The notes: a model not told the origin generated them from the letters alone. DNA of 64,000 bases from Calditrichota bacterium (GCA_013150955.1 JAADJD010000015.1:1-64000); one strand, 5' to 3'. Counted from the stretch's first letter, positions 43,980 to 52,708 are shown. Program-made: numbers and translations.

Positions 43980-44744
43980 TTATTCCTGATTTTTGGCTTC
44001 GTCCCACAGAGCATCCATTTCGTTTAACGATACGTCCTGTAACGTTTTGTTTTGTTCTGCCAGTTTGCGTTCGATGTATTGAAACCGAGAAACAAACTTG
44101 TTAATGGTGTTTCTCAGCGCATCTTCCGCGGTGATCTGATAAAAGCGGCTGAGATTGACCAGGGAAAACAACAAATCGCCTATTTCTTCTTCCACCTTTT
44201 CCCGTGTTTGGGAAGCAATGGCCTGTTCCAGTTCGGCGATTTCTTCACGAATTTTTTCCAGCACCCCACGGGGATCTTCCCAGTCAAAGCCAACCTGAGC
44301 CGCTTTATCCTGTAGCCGCTGAGCCCGGAGTAACGCACAAAGATTGCGTGGAACCCCATCCAGTACCGACTGTCGATTCTCCTGCCGATATTTGATCTGT
44401 TCCCAGTTTTCCTTGACCTGTTCGGCACTCTCCACGGTTACATCCCCGAAAACGTGAGGATGCCGCTGGATCAGTTTTTCGTTGATATGCCGGATGACCT
44501 CTTCCAGAGTAAACCGCTGGGCTTCCTCGGCAATTTCCGCCTGGAAAACAATTTGTAGTAACAGATCCCCCAGTTCCTTTTTAAGCTCTTCCCAATTCTG
44601 GTCATCTATGGCTTCTACAGTTTCGTAGGCTTCTTCCAGAATATACTGGCGTAAACTTTCGGGCGTCTGCTGTCGATCCCAGGGACATTCCTTGCGCAGA
44701 CGCTTCATAATATCTACCAGTTCGGCAAAGCGTTGGAGATACAT
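43980..44744 (-). CDS. mazG: Nucleoside triphosphate pyrophosphohydrolase MazG
   Basis: A 254-residue protein with tandem MazG domains. The first begins LVDIMKRLRKECPWDRQQTP with ILEEAYETVEAID and LKKELGDLLLQIVFQAEIAE; the second, near 165-215, has EEIGDLLFSLVNLSRF. These EExxE/ExxD clusters bind magnesium. It hydrolyses NTPs to NMPs, clearing non-canonical or excess nucleotides. An AAAGGGG ribosome site lies 9 nt before the ATG. It probably leads the transcript that continues into the kinase and regulator. Confidence 0.93.
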   Translation of the reverse strand: MYLQRFAELVDIMKRLRKECPWDRQQTPESLRQYILEEAYETVEAIDDQNWEELKKELGDLLLQIVFQAEIAEEAQRFTLEEVIRHINEKLIQRHPHVFGDVTVESAEQVKENWEQIKYRQENRQSVLDGVPRNLCALLRAQRLQDKAAQVGFDWEDPRGVLEKIREEIAELEQAIASQTREKVEEEIGDLLFSLVNLSRFYQITAEDALRNTINKFVSRFQYIERKLAEQNKTLQDVSLNEMDALWDEAKNQE

Positions 44745-44765
44745 GTTTCAAAGACCCCTTTGTTG

Positions 44766-44897
44766 AATTGTAAAAAATGCAACCGAATTTTTATTAATTT
44801 AGCCAAGTTATTCCCCGAAACCAATGAATATTTCGAAAATCCAGTTGCACTTTTTACAAAAATCGGAATTTGATGAAAGATTGCATTTTTTACAATT
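44766..44897. promoter_or_regulatory. Inverted 17-bp repeat with an internal third copy, upstream of mazG
   Basis: AATTGTAAAAAATGCAA (44766-44782) and its exact complement TTGCATTTTTTACAATT (44881-44897) frame a 132-bp block. A third, near-identical copy TTGCACTTTTTACAA lies at 44845-44859. The copy nearest mazG contains TACAAT in its transcription direction. It could be a set of operator sites or a small inverted-repeat element. Confidence 0.45.
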
Positions 44898-44902
44898 GCC
44901 AT

Positions 44903-45141
44903 CAGCCCGGATACTGCATTAAACCCAAATAATGTGTTAAACCGCGAATCACGCGAATGAAGCCAGAAAATATCTGCAAAATCGCGAATTAACCCTGGAA
45001 CCCATTTTCATCCAGATATCATCCAATGGATTTTATTGTTTTTATTCGTTTTCATTCGTGTCATTCGTAGGCTAATGCATAATCTGGGGGGATTTGTGTT
45101 CATTCGAGTCATTCGTAGTATCATGCACAAACTGGGATAAA
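44903..45141 (-). repeat. Dispersed element, full copy plus end fragments
   Basis: In minus orientation: a short tip (44903-44920), a full copy (44921-45089) with the GCCTACGAATGACACG left end, then an extra left-end fragment ending CAAACTGGGAT (45090-45141). It fills most of the gap between mazG and rlmB; the final 56 nt before rlmB's stop show no terminator. Confidence 0.82.
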
Positions 45142-45197
45142 GCCAATCGGGGAAGTATTGGAACGGTGATGGTATCGAAGAAAGGGGATTGGTTGCG

Positions 45198-45956
45198 CTA
45201 TTGCTTTTGCCGTTGGCGGAGGCATTCGGCAAGGGCGATGCCAGCGGCCACCGAGGCATTCAGGGAGTTGGTTTTGCCAATGCGGGGAATGAAGAAGAGC
45301 TGATCACAATTTTTTTCTACCAGTGGACGCATTCCGTGTTCTTCATTGCCGATGACGATCACACATTTTCGGGTAAAATCGACTGTCCATAGAGGAGTCG
45401 TGCTATTCACGTGGCTGCCATAGATCCAGTAGTCTTCTTCCTTTAAGCGTTGAATGGCCTGTACCAGGTTGGACACTTTGCATATGAGAAGATGAAACAG
45501 CGCCCCGGCAGAGGTTTTAATCACCGTTTCATTCAATGGGACATTTTCGCGGGGGGAGTAAATGACTCCATCGGCACCCAGAAATTCGCTGCTGCGCAGG
45601 ATGGCTCCCATATTGTGGGGATCCTGAATGCGATCCAGCATGACCACGCAGGGCGGATGATCGACATCTCTTAATTGATCCAGAAAGGTGTCCAGGTCAA
45701 GGGTGGTTACGGGCGAAATAATGGCCGCTACGCCCTGGTGATTTACCGCTCCGGTGAGGGACTCCAGCTTCCTGCGGTCGACGCGGGTAACGGGAATACC
45801 CCGACGCCTGGCTTCCCGGGAGATGAAATCGATTTTTCCCCCTTTGAGGTGATGGAGCAGATAAATCTTCTCAATGGGTTGATGTTCTCGCAATGCCTCG
45901 ATGAGGGGATTCCGTCCATAAATCAGCAGCGATGTGGATTCGTCGCGGTGATTCAT
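45198..45956 (-). CDS. rlmB: 23S rRNA (guanosine-2'-O-)-methyltransferase RlmB family (SpoU)
   Basis: A 252-residue SpoU methyltransferase. It has an N-terminal substrate-binding domain (LLIYGRNPLIEALRE) and the three SpoU motifs: LDRIQDPHNMGAILRSSEF, VIVIGNEEHGM and FIPRIGKTNSLNASVAAGI. It methylates a ribose in 23S rRNA (position G2251 in E. coli RlmB). The start ATG at 45956 overlaps the larC stop (ATGA), so it is translationally coupled. A longer frame to 46001 lies wholly inside larC and is rejected. Confidence 0.9.
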   Translation of the reverse strand: MNHRDESTSLLIYGRNPLIEALREHQPIEKIYLLHHLKGGKIDFISREARRRGIPVTRVDRRKLESLTGAVNHQGVAAIISPVTTLDLDTFLDQLRDVDHPPCVVMLDRIQDPHNMGAILRSSEFLGADGVIYSPRENVPLNETVIKTSAGALFHLLICKVSNLVQAIQRLKEEDYWIYGSHVNSTTPLWTVDFTRKCVIVIGNEEHGMRPLVEKNCDQLFFIPRIGKTNSLNASVAAGIALAECLRQRQKQ

Positions 45957-47128
45957 TTGTGCGATAGCAGAAATTGGGTCAGTTCCTGGTAGACTTCCCA
46001 CAGGGGACGTTTACTGATCCGGGCAATCCGCTTGCACTCTTCGAATTCCGGCACCAATCGTTCCCTGCCGTTAATGATGACTTTTTTCACCTGAATGTTT
46101 CCCCAGGGAGAGTGCAAAGTTAACACTTCGCGGGGCAGTTTTTCCCGGTATACCGGAAAATAGCGAAAACCGATCGTGCTGGTTTCAGTAAACAGGATAT
46201 CCCTCACCTCCGGCAGCAAAGCCGTATCGCAAATGATGGACACCAGCACTCCGGGACGTCCCTTTTTCATGATGTTGGGGTAAAACGATACGTCCTGCAC
46301 CCCACACTCAAAGAGTCGTTCCATCAGGTAAGGATAAACTTCGGGATTCAGGTCGTCGATGTTGGTTTCGATCTGAAGGGCGGTTTCGGTCTGGCTGGCC
46401 ATTTGAAACTCTCCCAGCCAGACGCGCAAAAAATTGGGTAACTCGAGAAGGTCGCGGGAACCCAGGCCATATCCGATTTGCTGAATCTGGAAAGATCGGC
46501 CGGTGGGAAGAGGCCCCTGCGAAATGTGTGCGATTAACGCGGCACCCGTCGGGGTGACCAGCTCGGCTTCCACATCCAGGTAATGGAGCGTTTGGTTTTT
46601 TAACAGGGCAAGGGTTGCCGGTGCCGGTACCGGTAGTTTCCCATGGGCCGCATCCACATATCCCCGGCTCATGGGAATGGGTGAGTGGTAAACCGATTGG
46701 GGCTGTAAATATTCCAGACAAATGAAGGTGCTGACAATGTCCACGATCGAATCCACTGCACCGACCTCATGGAAATGCACCCGATCGGGGGTCGTTGCAT
46801 GGATTTGTGCCTCGGCCTGAGCCAGACGCTCAAATACCTGGATGGCGTTGGTCGTCACGTATTCGCTTAATGAGCTATTTACCAGCAGTTGGCGAATGTC
46901 ATCCAGGTGCCGATGGGGTTCTTCTTTCCGGGTGTCCGTGTGGACAATGAATCGTTTTCCCGAAATGTGATGCCGGGTCTCCTCTCTTAATTCCAGCCGG
47001 TAGCCGTCCAGCGGAAGTTTATTTAACGCCTTTTCCAATTCGGAAAAGGGAACCAGACCATCCAGCAAGCTACCGACCAGCATGTCCCCACTAATTCCGC
47101 CAATGCATTCGATATATAAAAATTTCAT
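45953..47128 (-). CDS. larC: Nickel-insertion protein LarC (NPN cofactor synthesis)
   Basis: A 391-residue protein starting MKFLYIECIGGISGDMLVGSL. It carries the LarC landmarks HFHEVGAVDSIVDIVS near 120 and TPTGAALIAHIS near 200, and a C-terminal part with ETNIDDLNPEVYPYLME near 265. LarC inserts nickel into the pincer nucleotide cofactor made with LarB and LarE. In Lactobacillus plantarum LarC arises by programmed frameshift from two frames; here it is one continuous frame. The ATG overlaps the upstream nucleotidase stop, and its stop overlaps rlmB, both as ATGA. larE is 19 kb away. Confidence 0.9.
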   Translation of the reverse strand: MKFLYIECIGGISGDMLVGSLLDGLVPFSELEKALNKLPLDGYRLELREETRHHISGKRFIVHTDTRKEEPHRHLDDIRQLLVNSSLSEYVTTNAIQVFERLAQAEAQIHATTPDRVHFHEVGAVDSIVDIVSTFICLEYLQPQSVYHSPIPMSRGYVDAAHGKLPVPAPATLALLKNQTLHYLDVEAELVTPTGAALIAHISQGPLPTGRSFQIQQIGYGLGSRDLLELPNFLRVWLGEFQMASQTETALQIETNIDDLNPEVYPYLMERLFECGVQDVSFYPNIMKKGRPGVLVSIICDTALLPEVRDILFTETSTIGFRYFPVYREKLPREVLTLHSPWGNIQVKKVIINGRERLVPEFEECKRIARISKRPLWEVYQELTQFLLSHK

Positions 47129-48897
47129 GGATTCCAATCCGCTTGTTGGTTCATGATTTTTTGGATGATCGATAATCCAGAACCGGTTGCCCCGGATTCC
47201 GAATGATCTCCGGAAAGGAAGCGCATTTTCCACATCCAGGCTTTCGGCTGCTCGAACTGACGAATCCAGTCTTGATCGGGCTGATAATGATTGTCTCGTT
47301 TCCAGCGTCCATCCGTCTGGATGTGCAGCGGGGAGTGTTTGCGAATGTATTCGATCACCGCTTCCCTTAGCAGTATCCCCGTGTATGCCACCTCTTCCGG
47401 CGGGACGGTCTTGAGCAATGTCAATCCGGAATTCCCTTCCATTAAATAATCAGTGGTGGCCACCCGGTACGTCCGTTTGGGTTCCAGCGGCTTTCCGCCA
47501 ATTTCCATGTAAACCACCCGTTGACCGTCAGGACGCTGGCGATTGAAAATGACTTTTCCACCGGAAATGGCCAGTCCTCTCCCCCCGCCTTTAAGTTTCT
47601 GCTCCAGAATATCCTTGATGAATTTCCCGGTTGCATGGAAGGTAACAATTTGATTGCCAAACGGCAGAACACGGAAGACATCCGCACGGGTGATGGGGCC
47701 TTTTTTCAGGTCGGCTCGAATGCCTCCAAAATTGGTGAACGCGAAATCGGCGTTGACCTGCAACCGCATGGCATCGGTGATCAGATTGTTCAATGGCGAT
47801 TCCCCAATGCTGGATCGGGTCAGGGTGGTGCGTGCTTCGCCAATGACTTCTTCAAAACCCTTTTCGTAAATGGCCTGCTGCTGTTTGATGAAACGATAGA
47901 TTACACTATCGGGCCAGAATTCGTCTTCCTGCAACAGCAACAGGGTGCTGGCATCTGCGGGATAGTCAAAGGTGTAAATCGTGCGGGTGGTCATTTCCAC
48001 ATACAGATTGATCCATCCCAGATTGCTCATGTTCCCGTAATTCTGGATGCAGATGGTGTGATTTACCGGATCAACCCAGGGTTCGGCATACCCACGGTGC
48101 AGATGTCCGCCCAACAGTAAATCAATACCCTTTACAAAATGAGCCACTTCCATGGCATTGACGTAGTGCTTTTTCAACACACTTTCCAGAGTGGTTTGTT
48201 TTAATTGAAGATACCCCTGGCGGGGGTCGTATGGCAATCCCAGATGAACCAGCGCAATAACCAGATCGGCCCCATTTTCCCGGAGTTGATCCACGGCCTT
48301 TTGCAGGGAGGGAATCTCGGGGCGGAATTCCAATCCCTTGATGTTTTCCGGGAAACTCATGTAACGGGTTCCCACGGTGGTTGCACCGGTAATGCCGATT
48401 TTTAACCCATTGCGTTCGATGATGATCCAGGGTTTAACCCATTTCCAGGGGGTGCCCGTTTCCGTATCGAAGATGTTACAGGATACCCATGCGAATTGCG
48501 AGGCTTTGATCAGTTCAATTAAATTGTCTTTTCCCAGGTCAAAATCGTGGTTGCCGGGGACACAGGCATCGTAACCCACGCGATTCATATACTCCACAAC
48601 GGCTTTCCCTTTGGAAAGCGTGCCCACCAGGGTACCCTGGAAAATGTCGCCCGCATCGATGGTGATGACCGAAAACCCCTGCTCCCTGGCCTGGGCTTTC
48701 ACCTTTTTGATGATCGCTGCTGCAGAGGCTCCACCTCCCAGCACCGGTGGAAATTCCGGGTTGAGAAATTCCGCCTTTTTTTCAACGATGCCACCGTGAA
48801 TGTCGTTGGTAAAAAACACCGTGATGCGATGGAGTTGCGGTGACCGGGCCAGAAGCAGCGGCCCAAAAAGTAGAATGAACAGGAAGGTGCGTGTCAT
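47125..48897 (-). CDS. Exported 5'-nucleotidase/2',3'-cyclic phosphodiesterase family protein
   Basis: A 590-residue protein with a signal peptide (MTRTFLFILLFGPLLLARS). A calcineurin-like metal domain follows, with FFTNDIHGG near 27, DAGDIFQGT near 70, PGNHDFDLG near 103 and LGGHLHRGY near 245. The C-terminal 5'-nucleotidase domain (about 350-530) contains ESPLNNLITDAMR and NFGGIRADLKKGPIT. It is likely periplasmic and would release nucleosides from nucleotides. Its ATG at 48897 follows GGGAG; the reading frame is open back to 49083, but that part is a duplicated repeat block and does not look coding. Operon nucleotidase-larC-rlmB. Confidence 0.9.
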   Translation of the reverse strand: MTRTFLFILLFGPLLLARSPQLHRITVFFTNDIHGGIVEKKAEFLNPEFPPVLGGGASAAAIIKKVKAQAREQGFSVITIDAGDIFQGTLVGTLSKGKAVVEYMNRVGYDACVPGNHDFDLGKDNLIELIKASQFAWVSCNIFDTETGTPWKWVKPWIIIERNGLKIGITGATTVGTRYMSFPENIKGLEFRPEIPSLQKAVDQLRENGADLVIALVHLGLPYDPRQGYLQLKQTTLESVLKKHYVNAMEVAHFVKGIDLLLGGHLHRGYAEPWVDPVNHTICIQNYGNMSNLGWINLYVEMTTRTIYTFDYPADASTLLLLQEDEFWPDSVIYRFIKQQQAIYEKGFEEVIGEARTTLTRSSIGESPLNNLITDAMRLQVNADFAFTNFGGIRADLKKGPITRADVFRVLPFGNQIVTFHATGKFIKDILEQKLKGGGRGLAISGGKVIFNRQRPDGQRVVYMEIGGKPLEPKRTYRVATTDYLMEGNSGLTLLKTVPPEEVAYTGILLREAVIEYIRKHSPLHIQTDGRWKRDNHYQPDQDWIRQFEQPKAWMWKMRFLSGDHSESGATGSGLSIIQKIMNQQADWNP

Positions 48898-48989
48898 GAA
48901 TCGCTCCCAAATCTTTCGGAAAAATATACCTGTTGGGAGTGAGTGAATCAAGATTTTTACAGATTGGATTAGTGCCCGAATCTCTGACA

Positions 48990-49168
48990 CCGATATCCCC
49001 TGCACTGCGGTGGGCTGGATTTTATCGAGCATCCGGGATCTACCCTTACCTTTAATAGATTGGATTGCTTCACCACCACTCATACCAGCTGTTTACTGCC
49101 CACTGCCAACTGCTTACTGCTTACTGTCAACTGCTTACTGCTTACTGCCAACTGCTCACTGCACACTG
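48990..49168 (+). repeat. Direct repeat A with heptamer array
   Basis: Bases about 48991-49113 are nearly identical (about three mismatches) to 50752-50874. The tail is a tandem array of ACTGCNN heptamers (49095-49168, about 10.5 units). With repeat B it brackets the ATPase gene. The rest of 48898-49261 holds a 35-nt perfect hairpin region at 49226-49260 and no gene. Confidence 0.85.
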
Positions 49169-49225
49169 TTTTTTAAGAGTGCAATTGTGAATTCAGGAAG
49201 AAAAAAATCTTCCCAGAAAATATTC

Positions 49226-49260
49226 CTTGCAAATTTAAATCCTTTCTTTAAATTTGCAAG
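49226..49260 (+). promoter_or_regulatory. Perfect inverted repeat immediately before the ATPase start
   Basis: Fourteen-base arms CTTGCAAATTTAAA (49226-49239) and TTTAAATTTGCAAG (49247-49260) with a 7-nt loop end one base before the ATG at 49262, and no ribosome site lies outside the arms. In RNA it would hide the start region; as DNA it could be an operator. Confidence 0.6.
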
Positions 49261-49261
49261 C

Positions 49262-50446
49262 ATGATTAGGCGCACGTTGGAAAATCGGGTTGTTGAATCT
49301 CTGCAACGATTTCCGATTGTGGGGATCATCGGGGCGCGACAGGTAGGGAAGACCACACTGGCTAAAAAGCTGCAGACCAGAGTGCCCAGAAGCATTTATC
49401 TGGATCTGGAACTCCCATCGGATTTGATCAAATTACAGGAACCTGAACTTTATCTGAGACAACACGCTGATAAATTGGTTATCCTGGATGAAATTCAAAG
49501 AATGCCTGAGCTTTTTTCTTTATTACGTTCATTGGTAGATCAGGATAGACGTCCAGGCCGTTTTTTGCTCCTGGGTTCTTCGTCTCCGAAAGTGATAAAG
49601 GACGCCGCTGAAAGCCTGGCCGGACGCATTGTTTATCACGAACTATCCCCTTTTCTACTGGAGGAGATTGCCAGTGGCGAACCTCAAAAAGACTTTCAAA
49701 AATTGTGGCTGCGGGGCGGTTTTCCGGAAAGTTTTTTATCCCCCGATGAAACTACCAGTTTTCAATGGCGAGAGGCATTTATCCGTTCCTTCTTGGAGCG
49801 GGATTTACCTCTAATGGGAATCCGGATTCCGCCTTTGCGCATTCATCGTTTCTGGACTATGTTAGCCCACTATCACGGGCAACTTTTTAATGCATCTCAA
49901 CTTTCGAATGCCCTGGATCTGTCATCCGTAACCGTAAAGAATTATCTGGAAATTTTGCATCAAGCGTTCATCGTTCGGGTGTTGTTGCCATTTCATGCTA
50001 ATGTAAAAAAGCGGTTGGTAAAAACACCGAAAATGTATTTTCGGGATACGGGTTTACTCCATTCATTATTAAATATCCGATCTTTTGAAGAATTACAATC
50101 CCACCCAATTGTAGGACACTCGTTTGAGGGTTTTGTTTTGGAACAGGTGATTCACAGCATACCAGATTTTTTTGATGCTTTTTTTTACAGAACCGCGGCA
50201 GGAGCCGAGCTGGATTTGCTCCTGATTATGGGGAATCGGTGTCGGGTCGGGATAGAAGTAAAATATTCGCTGGCGCCCAGGATGAGCAAAAGTTTTCGGA
50301 ATGCATTTGAGGACGTCCAGGTAAAATTGGGCCTTGTGGTTTACCCGGGGGAAGAAATATTCCCACTCGACAATGCGGTTTTTGCGTATCCAGTAACCCG
50401 ATTGCCCCATCTCGTTGATTTTTTTCATGAACAAGGGGTGTTGTAA
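49262..50446 (+). CDS. AAA-type ATPase with DUF4143 domain
   Basis: A 394-residue protein. Walker A is [10 protein letters not shown] near 25, Walker [11 protein letters not shown] near 80, and a sensor-type [10 protein letters not shown] lies near 108. The C-terminal DUF4143 domain has a winged-helix-like part ([19 protein letters not shown]) and a nuclease-like fold stretch ([14 protein letters not shown] and GIEVKYS). Members of this large family are common in mobile or defence-prone regions, but their role is poorly known. It lies between two direct repeats, and its start abuts a perfect hairpin. Base composition is more AT-rich than the neighbouring nucleotidase. The frame is open upstream to 49010 through repeat DNA, which I exclude. 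Confidence 0.85.
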   Translation: MIRRTLENRVVESLQRFPIVGIIGARQVGKTTLAKKLQTRVPRSIYLDLELPSDLIKLQEPELYLRQHADKLVILDEIQRMPELFSLLRSLVDQDRRPGRFLLLGSSSPKVIKDAAESLAGRIVYHELSPFLLEEIASGEPQKDFQKLWLRGGFPESFLSPDETTSFQWREAFIRSFLERDLPLMGIRIPPLRIHRFWTMLAHYHGQLFNASQLSNALDLSSVTVKNYLEILHQAFIVRVLLPFHANVKKRLVKTPKMYFRDTGLLHSLLNIRSFEELQSHPIVGHSFEGFVLEQVIHSIPDFFDAFFYRTAAGAELDLLLIMGNRCRVGIEVKYSLAPRMSKSFRNAFEDVQVKLGLVVYPGEEIFPLDNAVFAYPVTRLPHLVDFFHEQGVL

Positions 50447-50531
50447 CCGGACGCTTCAGAGTCGATCAACCCGCAAAGTGGGGCCTGTTTTCATCATCGG
50501 GGTTTTATTCAGTGCCAGAAAGGCGCAGGCA

Positions 50532-50703
50532 TAAACCTAAATAATGCACTAAACCGCGAATCACGCAAATGAAACCGAAAAATATCTACAAAATCGCAAA
50601 TAAACCCTGGAACACATTTTCACACAGACACAATCCAGTGTATTTTATTAGCTTTATTTGTGTGAATTCGTGTAATTCGTAGGCTATTGCATAATCTGGG
50701 ATA
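50532..50703 (-). repeat. Dispersed element, full copy, inside the direct-repeat bracket
   Basis: A complete minus-orientation copy of the GCCTACGAATTACACG subfamily runs from AAACCTAAATAATGCACT to ATAATCTGGGAT. It separates the ATPase gene from repeat B. Confidence 0.85.
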
Positions 50704-50751
50704 AAAGATATACTTCCCCATCAACTGGATTTTTACCAAACTCCCCGACTT

Positions 50752-50897
50752 CGATATCCCCTACACCGCGGTGGGCTGGATTTTATCGAGCATCCGGGAT
50801 CTATCCTTACCTTTAATAGATTGGATTGCTTCACCACCACTCATACCAGCTGTTTACTGCCCACTGCCAACTGCCAACTGCATACTGCCCACTGCAA
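50752..50897 (+). repeat. Direct repeat B with heptamer array
   Basis: This is the second copy of the repeat at 48990-49168, with only six ACTGCNN heptamers (50856-50897) against about 10.5 in copy A. The remaining gap to the next gene (50898-51012) shows nothing further. Confidence 0.85.
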
Positions 50898-51012
50898 AAC
50901 CACCAGGTTGTTTAATAAATAGTTTATGATTAATTTTTCAAGAAACATGTCTGCCAGATTTCCGTGATATGAAGAAATGCGCTCTGTAAATAAAAAGGCG
51001 TGGAGGGCTTTT

Positions 51013-51561
51013 ATGGACAATCGAGCCAAATCTTTTATCTGGGGTGTGCTATTCCTTTTAGCAGGCATTTTATTTTTATTGCGGAACCTTGACATCATTT
51101 ACTTTGACATGGAGGATACCTGGCCGGTGTTTTTACTGATTCCCGGGATCCTGTTCTGGTATTTCTGGTACATCGATCGCTCGAATTATCGCTTGCTGAT
51201 GCCGGGCACCATCCTGATCGTTTACGCCCTTTATTTCTTCTTTGAACAACAGATTATGTACCGCATGGTGGATCGGTTGTGGCCTGTCTTTATTCTGGGA
51301 CCCGGCCTGGGTTTCTGGGCCATGTATTTTCTGGGTTCCCGTCAAACGCGTTATTTTCGTAGCGGCGCCATTCTGGTGGGTTTCAGCGTATTGTTTTTCA
51401 TTTTGTCTCTGGATGAGCGATTTTTCCTCCCGCTGTTATTGATTGGCATAGGGGTTTATTTAATGATGCGCGAAAAGTCAGGAAAGTCAACCGCGTCGGA
51501 AGGGCCGGTTACACCAACCGGGAATCCACCGGCATCGACGCATCCGAAAGGAGACGAGTAA
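51013..51561 (+). CDS. Small polytopic membrane protein (DUF5668/LiaI-LiaF-TM-like)
   Basis: A 182-residue protein with about six to seven hydrophobic helices (SFIWGVLFLLAGILFLLRNL at the start, then WPVFLLIPGILFWYFW and repeats of the same WPVFILGPGLGFW pattern). A polar, proline-rich tail follows. The repeated hairpin pattern is like that of LiaF/DUF5668 membrane proteins in stress-response systems. The ATG at 51013 has TGGAGGG seven bases upstream; an ORF start at 50977 is less likely. Function unknown. Confidence 0.7.
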   Translation: MDNRAKSFIWGVLFLLAGILFLLRNLDIIYFDMEDTWPVFLLIPGILFWYFWYIDRSNYRLLMPGTILIVYALYFFFEQQIMYRMVDRLWPVFILGPGLGFWAMYFLGSRQTRYFRSGAILVGFSVLFFILSLDERFFLPLLLIGIGVYLMMREKSGKSTASEGPVTPTGNPPASTHPKGDE

Positions 51562-51678
51562 TTTGTCGGTGCCGATGGCAACGACGGGTTCCGGTGGAAA
51601 TTGGCGATGGGGTTCATTCCACCGGGAACCTGCCTCTTGCCCTGAAACGCCGTCGGCAAAACTGGCATGGAAAAATGA

Positions 51679-52034
51679 TTTATCCCAAATAATGCGTTAC
51701 ACCACGAATCGCGCGAATGAATTCGAAAAAAATCAACCCAAATAAAGCGTTAAACCACGAATCACACGAATGAAACCAAAAAATATCTACAAAATCGCGA
51801 ATAAACCCTTGAACACATTTTCATCCAGACACAATTCAATGTATTTTATTGGTTTTATTTGTGTTAATTCGTGTCATTCGTAGGCTATTGCTTAATCTGG
51901 GCGTAGGCTATTGCTTAATCTGGGATCAACAAAATAGTGAATATATCCAGGAAAACATTTTCATTCAGATATCATCCAGTGTATTTTTATTGGTGATTAT
52001 TCGTGTCATTCGTAGGCGAATGCATAATCTGGTA
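51679..52034 (-). repeat. Dispersed element cluster with a 23-bp tandem duplication
   Basis: In minus orientation: a right-end fragment (51679-51733), a full copy (about 51734-51901), then an exact second copy of its last 23 bp (51879-51901 repeated at 51902-51924). A left half follows (about 51925-52034). It fills most of the gap between the membrane protein and the esterase; 51562-51678 shows nothing else. Confidence 0.82.
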
Positions 52035-52072
52035 TTAATGAAAAACAGGGAAAAGGCCAACAGAGGAACCAT

Positions 52073-52708
52073 ATGCGGATGATCTATTTACATGGTTTTG
52101 CTTCCGGTCCCGGCTCCACGAAAGGCCAGTATTTCCTGGAGCGGTTGGCAGCCGCTGGCATTCAGCTGGAGATCCCCGATCTCACCGGCGGCGATTTTGA
52201 GCACACCACCATCACCCGCCAGCTGGATGCTGTCCAGCAGCTGCTGCAGTCGTGTGAAGAAGACGTCTGTTTAATCGGTTCCAGTCTGGGAGGCTGGTTA
52301 GCCACCCTGATTGCCGAAGAATTCTCCTGTGTGACGCGCATGGTTTTAATAGCCCCGGCATTTCGTTTCGTCAGCCGACAGTCCCGCATTTTTGGAGAGG
52401 CCGCATTGGCAGAATGGAAGCGTCGCGGGTATTTGCCCGTGTATCACTATGGGACCCGCTCCACCCGACAATTACATTACCATTTTCTGGAAGATGCCCG
52501 GAAATATGAATCGATCGTTCCTCGCCGCAACATCCCCACCCTGGTTTTTCACGGCATTTATGATGAATCGGTACCCTATTCGCTTAGCGTTGATTATCTG
52601 AAAACCAATCCACAGGCCCGGATCGTGCTGCTGGCATCCGACCACGGGATGACCGATCAGCTGGAGGTGATGTGGGAGATGATGGTCGCTTTTCTGAACC
52701 TTCGATAA
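52073..52708 (+). CDS. YqiA/YcfP-type alpha/beta-hydrolase (esterase)
   Basis: A 211-residue protein with MIYLHGFASGPGSTKGQYFL at the start (oxyanion region), the nucleophile elbow GSSLGGWLA near 82, a late Asp in FHGIYDESVPY near 165 and His in SDHGMTDQ near 192. This fits the YqiA/UPF0227 esterase group. Cytosolic; substrate unknown. AGAGGAACC lies before the ATG. Its TAA stop is fused to the start of a dispersed repeat fragment. Confidence 0.83.
   Translation: MRMIYLHGFASGPGSTKGQYFLERLAAAGIQLEIPDLTGGDFEHTTITRQLDAVQQLLQSCEEDVCLIGSSLGGWLATLIAEEFSCVTRMVLIAPAFRFVSRQSRIFGEAALAEWKRRGYLPVYHYGTRSTRQLHYHFLEDARKYESIVPRRNIPTLVFHGIYDESVPYSLSVDYLKTNPQARIVLLASDHGMTDQLEVMWEMMVAFLNLR

Noticed and set aside
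48898-49083. N-terminal extension of the 5'-nucleotidase
   Set aside because: It is translated direct repeat A; the second copy of the repeat contains a stop in that frame, and a signal peptide with ribosome site begins at 48897.
49095-49168. CRISPR-like array
   Set aside because: Units are seven bases long with no spacers; this is a simple tandem array.
49010-49261. N-terminal extension of the ATPase through the heptamer array
   Set aside because: The Cys/Leu/Pro/Thr-rich string is simple translation of ACTGCNN repeats; ATPases of this family normally start as at 49262.
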